Shown in pieces: positions 6,365-11,594 of a stretch of DNA of 11,594 bases. The position numbers were made by a program, and so were the translations under genes. The notes under the pieces were generated by a model. The model saw nothing but the letters and a program-made list of their open reading frames with translations, ran no database searches and was not told the origin of the DNA. Source of the DNA: an uncultured Bacteroidota bacterium (GTDB lineage: Bacteria; Bacteroidota; Bacteroidia; Flavobacteriales; Schleiferiaceae); assembly GCA_913056475.1 (NCBI GenBank), contig CAJXMS010000049.1:1-11594 (forward strand), read 5' to 3'. Each line of letters starts with the position of its first letter. Position 1 is the stretch's first letter.

Positions 6365-7533
6365 TTAAAAGCATTTTCGCCGGTGATGTCCATGCCGGTG
6401 ATGAGCAGGTGAATATCGTGTGTGCCCTCGTAGGTTACTACCGATTCGAGGTTCATCATGTGCCGCATAATGGGATAATCGCCCGTTATGCCCATGCCGC
6501 CCAGCACCTGCCGGGCGTCGCGGGCTATTTTTAGGGCTATTTCCACGCTGTTGCGCTTGGCCATGCTTATCTGGGCCCCGGTGGCGCGGCCCTCGTTTTT
6601 CAGCGTCCCGAGCCGCCATACCAGAAGCTGTCCTTTGGTGATCTCGGTGATCATCTCGGCCAGCTTCTTTTGCTGTAGCTGAAAACCCGCGATGGGTTTG
6701 CCAAACTGCTTCCGCTCTTGCGCATAGCGCAGCGCCGTATCGTAGCAATCCATGGCCGCCCCCAGCGCCCCCCAGGCGATGCCGTAGCGGGCACTGTCCA
6801 GGCAGCTCAGCGGCGCCCCCAGCCCACTCTTCCCGGGCAGAAGGTTTTCCTTGGGCACTTTCACATCGGAAAATACCAGCTCCCCCGTAGCACTGGCCCG
6901 CAGGCTCCACTTATTGTGCGTTTCCGGCGTGCTAAAGCCTTCCATGCCGCGTTCCACCAGGAGGCCGTGTACGCGGCCTTCTTCGTTTTTGGCCCATACC
7001 ACCGCCACATCCGCGTAGGGCGAATTGCTGATCCACAACTTCGCACCGTTCAGCAGGTAGTGATCGCCCTTATCCACGTAGTGGGTCTCCATACCTCCGG
7101 GATTAGAGCCGTGATTGGGTTCGGTAAGCCCAAAGCAGCCCAGCATATCCCCACTGGCCAGCCTGGGCAAAAACTTCTTGCGCTGCTCCTCCGTGCCGTA
7201 GGCATAGATGGGAAACATCACCAGGCTGCTCTGCACCGAGCAGGTGGAGCGAATGCCCGAGCCGCCCCGTTCTATTTCCTGCATCATGAGGCCGTAGGAT
7301 ATCTGGTCCAGGCCTGCCCCACCGTATTCTTCCGGTATGTAAGGCCCAAAGGCCCCCACCTCCGCCAGGCCCTGGATCAGTTGTTTGGGAAATTCCGCCC
7401 GCTGGGCATAATCCTCTATGATGGGGCTCACCTCCTTCTTCACCCAGTCGCGCGTAGCGCCGCGCACCAGCTTGTGTTCTTCCGTCAGCAATTCATCCAC
7501 CCCGTAGTAATCGGGCGCTTGATAATGATCCAT
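6361..7533 (-). CDS. Acyl-CoA dehydrogenase, glutaryl-CoA dehydrogenase type
   Basis: A 390-residue FAD flavoprotein closest in pattern to glutaryl-CoA dehydrogenase, which oxidises and decarboxylates glutaryl-CoA to crotonyl-CoA in lysine/tryptophan breakdown. Diagnostic matches are SVQSSLVMFPIYAYG preceded by G-I-R-S (Arg95, the position of the substrate-carboxylate-binding Arg94 of the human enzyme), LGCFGLTEPNHGSNPGGMET (FAD/substrate region), SLRASATGELVF, DSARYGIAWGALGA and, near the C-terminus, TYEGTHDIHLLITG with the catalytic base Glu369. Length fits. A longer frame to 7554 is rejected because the promoter box at 7552-7559 lies over that codon; the ATG at 7533 is 18 bases downstream of the box. 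It is the first gene of an operon with apt. Acyl-CoA dehydrogenase is certain; glutaryl-CoA as substrate is likely. Confidence 0.93.
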   Translation of the reverse strand: MDHYQAPDYYGVDELLTEEHKLVRGATRDWVKKEVSPIIEDYAQRAEFPKQLIQGLAEVGAFGPYIPEEYGGAGLDQISYGLMMQEIERGGSGIRSTCSVQSSLVMFPIYAYGTEEQRKKFLPRLASGDMLGCFGLTEPNHGSNPGGMETHYVDKGDHYLLNGAKLWISNSPYADVAVVWAKNEEGRVHGLLVERGMEGFSTPETHNKWSLRASATGELVFSDVKVPKENLLPGKSGLGAPLSCLDSARYGIAWGALGAAMDCYDTALRYAQERKQFGKPIAGFQLQQKKLAEMITEITKGQLLVWRLGTLKNEGRATGAQISMAKRNSVEIALKIARDARQVLGGMGITGDYPIMRHMMNLESVVTYEGTHDIHLLITGMDITGENAFK

Positions 7534-7551
7534 ATTTCCATTTCTTTCCCG

Positions 7552-7559
7552 CAAAGTTA
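7552..7559 (-). promoter_or_regulatory. Bacteroidota -7 promoter box TAACTTTG (acyl-CoA dehydrogenase/apt operon)
   Basis: Read on the minus strand, TAACTTTG matches TAnnTTTG perfectly and ends 18 bases before the ATG at 7533. It sets the promoter for the dehydrogenase-apt operon and excludes the longer N-terminus. No -33 TTG is evident. Confidence 0.6.
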
Positions 7560-7902
7560 GGCATGCGGCTCCGTTTCACCGCATTTATGGGCGGCCTGCC
7601 GGCCAAATGTGCGAGCGGCCGCTACCCGCAGCCGTTTGCCTTCCAGGCAGCCGTTTTCCCGGCAGCCCTTTCATGCGGCGGTAAGCCTCCCTATTCCCTC
7701 TTTCGCGCCACCATTTGAGAGCAAAGCCCACCGGAACAGACCTTACCGCGCCTTTTGGAAAAGACCAGCCTTACTGGCGGGAGGCAAGGCCAGCCCCTGT
7801 TGCCGTTAAAACGAAAAATAACCGTAAAGCCGAGGCGGGGAGAAACACATTTGGCGGAAGCCCCCATAAAACGCAAGGCAATTAAAGAAGCGGGCCCCCT
7901 TA
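7560..7902. other. Gene-free region upstream of the dehydrogenase operon
   Basis: Between the end of HTH protein 2 and the dehydrogenase promoter, both read on the minus strand. Frames across it are Arg/Pro/Ala-rich and lack start context. Three short related copies lie at 7628-7637 and 7647-7656 (GCAGCCGTTT) and 7662-7671 (GCAGCCCTTT). GC-rich palindromes occur near 7590-7622, including GCGGCCGC. No RNA gene or clear terminator recognised. Confidence 0.4.
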
Positions 7903-8838
7903 TTAAGCCTTTTTTAAATCGGCTATGGTGGCCTTGATCCTTTTTTCCTGCTTACTAAAAAAACGCTGAGCCCACTTCCGGTTGTGCAGATTGAGGGCGC
8001 GCTGGAGGTGCGCTTCGTATTCGTGTTCAAACACTTCTACCATTTCGCTTTGTTCGGTCTGGATAAAGAATACGCTCATCACCGCTTGAAGCAAGCGGCT
8101 TTTCTCGGCGTTTTTAAATATCCCGCCATTGTTGAGGGTGCAAAAACCCGAACCATAGAGTTCATAGGTTCCGCCCTGCTCCTTGTGGCCCTTTTTTCCG
8201 GCATTTTTAAAGTGCCGTAGAGTGCCCAGGTAAGCTTCGAGCAGCTGCTGGTACTGCCCGGCATCCAGTACGTTTACCTCGTAGTGCCATTGCAGCTGGT
8301 CGAGCTGGCTATCGAGCGCGCCCGAGTACCAGATCTCCTTCGAAGGTAATGCCCCGTAGAGGGCGAATATGGCCTCGCATAAATTCCCTATTTCGGGAGA
8401 AAGAGGCGGCACCACGCCCTCTTTTAATTGCTGGGTCCACATGGCAAATTTATAGGCGGCCAGTTCCGGCTGGGCCAGAAAGAAGAAGAAAGGCAGGTCG
8501 CGGGCAAAGTAATCCAGCCGCATGTCCTCTTCCAGCGCTTGCTGGAGCTGATCTCTTACGCCGGTAAGGTAGCGCTCCAGGCCGGTATAATCGCGAAAAC
8601 TGCTGTGCCGCACCACCAGGTGCTGGCCCGTAGCCGGCTGGGGCAGGGCCGTGACCAGTTCCGGGCATAGCTGGAAGAGCTGGGCCATTTCATCCGGCTT
8701 GAGGTGGCTTTTGCCGCTTATTTTGCGATCAGCGGCGCTGTAATCAATATCCAACTGCTCCGCGAGCCATTTGGCCAGCGAGCTATGGGCGGGCAGTTTT
8801 TCCTGTAGTACCTGAAATAGCGCAGATTGAAACGACAT
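7903..8838 (-). CDS. HTH protein 2, paralog of HTH protein 1
   Basis: A 311-residue protein with the same layout as HTH protein 1. The N-terminal HTH-like segment at about 20-57 (SLAKWLAEQLDIDYSAADRK, then ISGKSHLKPDEMAQLF) aligns with that of protein 1. ARDLPFFFFLAQPELAAYKF at 112-131 aligns with the AKDIP...FKI block, and the C-terminal WAQRFFSKQEKRIKATI with the RNRFF block. The HTH is more degenerate than in protein 1, so DNA binding is likely but less certain. The start is the ATG at 8838; two upstream codons to a TTG are not needed. A perfect -7 box lies 19 bases upstream and a phased palindrome array begins just beyond it, suggesting that the protein binds there and regulates its own gene and the divergent envelope genes. 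This is inference. No effector or enzyme motif was recognised. Confidence 0.85.
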   Translation of the reverse strand: MSFQSALFQVLQEKLPAHSSLAKWLAEQLDIDYSAADRKISGKSHLKPDEMAQLFQLCPELVTALPQPATGQHLVVRHSSFRDYTGLERYLTGVRDQLQQALEEDMRLDYFARDLPFFFFLAQPELAAYKFAMWTQQLKEGVVPPLSPEIGNLCEAIFALYGALPSKEIWYSGALDSQLDQLQWHYEVNVLDAGQYQQLLEAYLGTLRHFKNAGKKGHKEQGGTYELYGSGFCTLNNGGIFKNAEKSRLLQAVMSVFFIQTEQSEMVEVFEHEYEAHLQRALNLHNRKWAQRFFSKQEKRIKATIADLKKA

Positions 8839-8857
8839 AAGCAAAAGGGTTTAAACG

Positions 8858-8865
8858 CAAAGATA
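8858..8865 (-). promoter_or_regulatory. Bacteroidota -7 promoter box TATCTTTG (HTH protein 2)
   Basis: Minus-strand TATCTTTG, a perfect TAnnTTTG, ends 19 bases before the ATG at 8838. It is flanked by CGC/GCG, which gives a slightly symmetric site. The palindrome array starts 19 bp upstream of the box, where the -33 contact would fall, so binding to the array could directly affect this promoter. Confidence 0.62.
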
Positions 8866-8879
8866 AGCGGTCATCCGCT
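8866..8879. promoter_or_regulatory. Short perfect inverted repeat AGCGG-TCAT-CCGCT
   Basis: A perfect 5-bp inverted repeat with a 4-base centre, immediately upstream (minus-strand sense) of the -7 box of HTH protein 2 and five bases before the first array unit. Its sequence differs from the array units, so it may be an independent operator between the -7 and -33 positions. It is short enough to occur by chance. Confidence 0.4.
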
Positions 8880-8883
8880 ATCG

Positions 8884-9057
8884 GTATGTGATTTCTGCAT
8901 AGGGGATCGTCCATCTATGCGTTTTCTGCATAGATCGGAGCTGATCTATGTGAATATTGCATAGTTCCGAAGTAATCTATGCGCATTCTGCATACCTGGA
9001 GCGCAATCTATGCAGATTCCGCAAAAAAAAGTGGGAATCTATGCGATATTCACATAC
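8884..9057. repeat. Six phased 19-bp palindromes at exact 31-bp period
   Basis: Units lie at 8884-8902, 8915-8933, 8946-8964, 8977-8995, 9008-9026 and 9039-9057; every start is exactly 31 bases after the last. The consensus is CTATGCGNATTCTGCATAG, an imperfect palindrome with arms CTATGC and GCATAG around a 7-base centre. Unit 2 has both arms intact; units 1, 3, 4, 5 and 6 carry changes (unit 5 loses its right arm to an A-run). The 12-base spacers share only a terminal AT, so the conserved core is about 21 bases and the rest varies. Thirty-one bp is about three helical turns, placing all six sites on one face of the DNA. The array fills the space upstream of the HTH protein 2 promoter and faces the divergent gene cluster. 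Most likely a cooperative operator array; an iteron-like or structural role is possible. Confidence 0.93.
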
Positions 9058-9205
9058 ATAAAGTCAAAAAAAGCCAGGATGTTTGTAAAATAACAGCAGC
9101 CTTTACCCGTGACTATGAATGGGTGAGGTGGCTGGAGTTCCTAACAACACGGTATTATAACCGATAAACAAAATCCCCCATTGCAGAGCTGACCCGGATT
9201 TCAGT
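9058..9205. other. Leader region of the right-hand gene cluster
   Basis: AT-richer than its surroundings. GATGTTTG at 9078-9085 is one base from TAnnTTTG and could be the promoter of the + strand cluster. CGGTATTATAACCG (9150-9163) has CGGT/ACCG arms. No gene is convincing here, and no upstream part of the hydrolase-like ORF at 9206 is present: its frame closes at a stop at 9158-9160. Confidence 0.35.
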
Positions 9206-9469
9206 ATGACCAACTGCCAAGCCCAACCCAGATATGTCCACACCACCTACCGTCTCCCCAACGACGGCGTGGTAACCGCCGAAAGCGCGAGAGCTTTACC
9301 GGGAAAAACGGTGATGTTTAACGACGAATCTCGCTATATCTTAAGAGATAAAAATACCGGCTTTGGCTCCAATCACATGCAGATGCGCAATGATAAAAAC
9401 TTGAGGAAAAAGTTAGATGGACTTTACGACGGGGATTATGGCCGGTTTTTTCAAATTAAACGACAATAA
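9206..9469 (+). CDS. Short ORF resembling the C-terminal end of an alpha/beta hydrolase
   Basis: Eighty-seven residues with no signal peptide. The segment RLPNDGVVTAESARALPGKT resembles the catalytic-Asp loop of lipase-like alpha/beta hydrolases (D-G-V-V followed by Ser/Ala-rich sequence and P-G). SNHMQMRNDKNLRKKL, about 35 residues later, resembles the catalytic-His loop (N-H-x-x-M-R-N). It closes with YDGDYGRFFQIKRQ. The nucleophile elbow G-x-S-x-G and the core sheet are absent, and an in-frame stop at 9158-9160 excludes an N-terminal extension. It is therefore probably the remnant of a truncated hydrolase gene, with the missing part lost on the side of the palindrome array; an independent small protein is the alternative. 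It ends 11 bases before the next start, so it may be co-transcribed with the propeller lipoprotein. The hydrolase link rests on remembered motifs only. Confidence 0.5.
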   Translation: MTNCQAQPRYVHTTYRLPNDGVVTAESARALPGKTVMFNDESRYILRDKNTGFGSNHMQMRNDKNLRKKLDGLYDGDYGRFFQIKRQ

Positions 9470-9480
9470 AATTGAGCCCT

Positions 9481-10761
9481 ATGCATACTTTAAGATTACT
9501 TTTGGCCCTTCTCATTAGCAGTTCCGCTTGTGACAGAGAACCCCCCGCACCCCCGCCTCCGCCTCCTGGCGGAGGGGGCGGCAATAACGACAGCGCCAAA
9601 TTTGAAAACCTCACCATGAAGCTGGTATGGCGCAATAGGTTTGATCCCGATTCTACGCCACGAGGAAATAGCATGCAACCCTTGGTTCATGAAGATAAGG
9701 TCGTATTTCATGTAACCGATAACCTGAACATAAAGGACATACTCTTGCGCTGTTATGACGCTACCGATGGACAGGTTTTATGGAATTGGAACGACTGGGA
9801 CAATGCCGCCACCCCCAACGATTACATGAATCAGTTTGTCTACCAGGATTACTGGCTAATGGACGAAAGTGGAGACATGTCCATCATCAACCTCAACACC
9901 GGCCAAACCCTCTGGCAAAAGGAGAATATTGATAAACGGTATTACTCCCAGATCACGGACGGGTATGTCTATTACAGTACAGATGTTCATTGGAGTCAAT
10001 CCAATCAACGAACGGGCCTCTGGCGTACGCCGGTGCTATCCTTTAACCCCGAAAAGATCATCGAGCTCCGCGCCGATACCATGGGCGGCTTAAACCACGC
10101 CATCGACGCCTCCGCCATCTGGCAGGCGCCCTGGGGCGATGAAATGGCGGTCTTTAAGGTAGGGGGTATCGACTGGAGCAACAACCAGGAATTTTGGGAC
10201 TTTTACGTGTACAATATGGACGCCGATAGCATCTACTACCGGGCCCGCGATATTGCCCCCCACCGCCGCGCCAATAAGCAGTACCCCGTCATCGACGGCC
10301 ACTACGCCTACCTGCAAACCCACCGCACCCTCCAGTGCTACGACCTGATCAACCGAAAGCAAGTCTGGCAACACAATTTTACGGGCGATGGCTTCCACCA
10401 CTTTACCTTCCCCAACCTGCTGGTAGAAGGCGAGCGGGTGTACATCATGGGGGATGACAACTCGCTTTTTGCCTTCAATAAAACCAACGGCGAGCTGATC
10501 TGGGACCGGGAAGATCCCAGCGGGGGTATGCAGTCCTACATGCACTACTACAAAGGCGTGCTCTACTTCACCGGCTACCAGGGCAAGCTCACCGCCGTAC
10601 GGGCCGGCGACGGAAAGGTGCTCACCCGGATGGCTTCCTATAACGGCGGCCGGGGTTTTGGCGGCGGCCTGGGCATCAGCGAAAAGTACAACCAGCTCTA
10701 CCTCACCGATGGCTGGGACGTAATGGCCTTCGAAATACCGGAAAAATGGCATTATGAGTAG
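9481..10761 (+). CDS. PQQ-like beta-propeller lipoprotein
   Basis: A 426-residue protein starting at the ATG at 9481; a TTG three codons earlier is less likely. The N-terminus MHTLRLLLALLISSSAC is a lipoprotein signal with the acylated Cys at 17. It is followed by a Pro-6/Gly-5 linker (about residues 24-34). The rest is a repeated beta pattern of the PQQ-like (YVTN/WD40-type) propeller, with blade signatures G-Q-V-L-W (about 97-101), TGQTLW (140-145), RKQVW, NGELIW (336-341) and D-G-K-V-L near the end. Similar folds occur in BamB and PQQ dehydrogenases, but no catalytic or quinone-binding residues are recognised, so a surface or periplasmic scaffold is the safest call. Codons before about 10020 are more AT-ended than those after. 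It precedes a secreted barrel-like protein and another lipoprotein on the same strand. Confidence 0.9.
   Translation: MHTLRLLLALLISSSACDREPPAPPPPPPGGGGGNNDSAKFENLTMKLVWRNRFDPDSTPRGNSMQPLVHEDKVVFHVTDNLNIKDILLRCYDATDGQVLWNWNDWDNAATPNDYMNQFVYQDYWLMDESGDMSIINLNTGQTLWQKENIDKRYYSQITDGYVYYSTDVHWSQSNQRTGLWRTPVLSFNPEKIIELRADTMGGLNHAIDASAIWQAPWGDEMAVFKVGGIDWSNNQEFWDFYVYNMDADSIYYRARDIAPHRRANKQYPVIDGHYAYLQTHRTLQCYDLINRKQVWQHNFTGDGFHHFTFPNLLVEGERVYIMGDDNSLFAFNKTNGELIWDREDPSGGMQSYMHYYKGVLYFTGYQGKLTAVRAGDGKVLTRMASYNGGRGFGGGLGISEKYNQLYLTDGWDVMAFEIPEKWHYE
9556..9575. repeat. GC-rich inverted repeat encoding the Pro/Gly linker
   Basis: CCTCCGCC (9556-9563) and GGCGGAGG (9568-9575) are perfect 8-bp arms around TCCT, with further partial pairing outside. 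The hairpin lies inside the lipoprotein gene and encodes the change from the poly-Pro run to the poly-Gly run. It could arise because CCN and GGN codons are complementary, but it could also slow translation just after the signal peptide. Confidence 0.7.
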
Positions 10762-10810
10762 AAAAGTGGCTGTTCCCATCTGCTGTACATAAACCCTAAA
10801 AACCGCTCTT

Positions 10811-11491
10811 ATGCTAAAATCCATTCTCATTGCTGCCTTCCTGTTGCCAGTTTCCTGGCTCCCCGCCCAAGTTTCTGCGTCGCCGCTCGCCCGTCAGGGG
10901 GAAATACCCAAAAATTACACCCCTGAAAAAACGAGCACTCCTTCCGAAAAGGTATATAGTGGCCATGCTTTGAAACTAAGCATTGGCCTTGCAGGAGTTG
11001 AGGGAGACAGCATCCCTTTTACTGGCCCCGCTGGCTTTTCCTGGCGTCTGGCCTGGCAAAAGAGCCTGGACCAAAAACGGCGACTCCGCCTAAGCGCCTC
11101 CTTAGCAATGGAAGATATGATTGGAAGTGAGTTTACGCTTCCCAATTACAGACGGCGTGTCCAGGTTTCCTTACGCTCCACGGCCCTACAGACCGGGCTG
11201 CATTACGACCTGTTCAAATGGGGCGGATTCTCCATCGTTACCGCTGGAAATGTTGCTTTGCGTTACCTAAGAGGTATGAGCATCCCTGAATCAATCTCCA
11301 ATGGCTCAGAAATAACCAACCTAAATGAGGTGTACCCCACCGTCGGATTTTCTCTTGCCTTTCGCTTTGACCCTCGCCCAGGCCCGCTGGCCTATGAGTT
11401 CAATCTTTTTAGCCAAGCATTTGGTCGGGATGGGTCCCGTTTTAGACAGCTGTCCCTCGGTTTGATCTATAAGTTCAAAAAGCTCAAATAG
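10811..11491 (+). CDS. Secreted beta-barrel-like outer-membrane protein, 226 residues
   Basis: A protein with a Sec signal peptide (MLKSILIAAFLLPVSWLPAQ, cleavage likely after Ala19 or shortly beyond) and no lipobox. After a Pro/Thr/Lys-rich segment the mature part shows regular alternating hydrophobic strands: ALKLSIGLAG, FSWRLAWQKS, RLRLSASLAM, RVQVSLRSTALQTGLHYDLF, FSIVTAGNVALRYL, PTVGFSLAFRF and the C-terminal RQLSLGLIYKF. This is the pattern of a small outer-membrane barrel (OMP beta-barrel superfamily of Bacteroidota), with the final strand ending two residues after an aromatic. I cannot name the subfamily. It begins 49 bases after the propeller lipoprotein and ends one base before the next lipoprotein, so the three form a probable operon. 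Confident as an exported beta protein; barrel inferred. Confidence 0.85.
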   Translation: MLKSILIAAFLLPVSWLPAQVSASPLARQGEIPKNYTPEKTSTPSEKVYSGHALKLSIGLAGVEGDSIPFTGPAGFSWRLAWQKSLDQKRRLRLSASLAMEDMIGSEFTLPNYRRRVQVSLRSTALQTGLHYDLFKWGGFSIVTAGNVALRYLRGMSIPESISNGSEITNLNEVYPTVGFSLAFRFDPRPGPLAYEFNLFSQAFGRDGSRFRQLSLGLIYKFKKLK

Positions 11492-11492
11492 T

Positions 11493-11594
11493 ATGCAGCG
11501 TTCTTATAGACATCTTGTAAGTATATTTCTACTGGTTTTGTTGGCCGCGTGCCAGCCAAAAGACCCGCCTCCACCCACTCCTACTACCGTAGAA
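11493..11594 (+). CDS. Lipoprotein, N-terminal part
   Basis: Thirty-four codons run off the window end without a stop. The peptide begins MQRSYRHLVSIFLLVLLAAC, a classic lipoprotein signal with lipobox L-A-A-C and acylated Cys20. It is followed by QPKDPPPPTPTTVE, a Pro/Thr-rich linker like the one in the propeller lipoprotein upstream. The ATG lies one base after the stop of the barrel-like gene, indicating tight operon coupling. The functional domain is outside the window, so no further identification is possible. Confidence 0.85.
   Translation, partial: MQRSYRHLVSIFLLVLLAACQPKDPPPPTPTTVE

Noticed and set aside
6718..7560. 280-codon + strand ORF antisense to the acyl-CoA dehydrogenase
   Set aside because: It is the shadow of a certain gene and reads as His/Arg/Pro-rich sequence without domain signs.
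8884..9057. CRISPR array
   Set aside because: Spacers are only 12 bases, the repeat is degenerate in every copy, and no cas gene is nearby; the even period suits an operator array better.
8979..9167. 62-codon + strand ORF starting inside the palindrome array
   Set aside because: Its first half is only the translation of array units, with no start context; the second half has no recognisable motif.
10090..10830. 246-codon minus strand ORF antisense to the propeller lipoprotein
   Set aside because: Val/Gly/Ala-rich shadow of a well-supported gene, produced by its GC-ended codons.

Overview
The window looks like chromosomal DNA from a Bacteroidota bacterium, most likely a Saprospiria/Lewinella-type lineage. 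Three things suggest this. First, several start codons are preceded by the Bacteroidota sigma factor -7 box TAnnTTTG, while strong Shine-Dalgarno sequences are scarce. Second, families typical of the phylum are present (a DUF3109 Cys-rich protein, lipoproteins with Pro-rich linkers, small outer-membrane barrels). Third, there are two copies of a large HTH protein family that I associate with this phylum. The lineage is an inference; no rRNA or other marker is present.

Left part (1-3640, all + strand): the 3' end of a polyprenyl diphosphate synthase, an MscS-type mechanosensitive channel, a DUF3109 Cys-rich protein with a probably leaderless mRNA, a small secreted protein, a 136-residue protein of unknown function, and two tiny single-span membrane proteins (53 and 31 residues) that resemble each other. 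Middle part (3905-8838, mostly - strand): HTH protein 1, a divergent Mpo1/DUF962-like membrane protein, a translationally coupled pair encoding a glutaryl-CoA dehydrogenase-type acyl-CoA dehydrogenase and adenine phosphoribosyltransferase, and HTH protein 2, a paralog of HTH protein 1.

Right part (8838-11594): directly upstream of HTH protein 2 lies the most striking element, six copies of a 19-bp imperfect palindrome (consensus CTATGCGNATTCTGCATAG) at an exact 31-bp period, about three helical turns. It abuts the inferred promoter of the HTH gene, which suggests a cooperative operator array read by that protein. To the right is a + strand cluster: a short ORF resembling only the catalytic Asp/His end of an alpha/beta hydrolase, a PQQ-like beta-propeller lipoprotein, a secreted beta-barrel-like protein, and the start of another lipoprotein. 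This looks like a cell-envelope module divergent from the regulator and sharing its control region.

No tRNA, rRNA, insertion sequence or CRISPR array was recognised. The gene-free stretches 2941-3195, 3641-3904, 4925-5140, 5471-5833 and 7560-7902 hold no convincing gene. One of them (5471-5833) can form a long hairpin.
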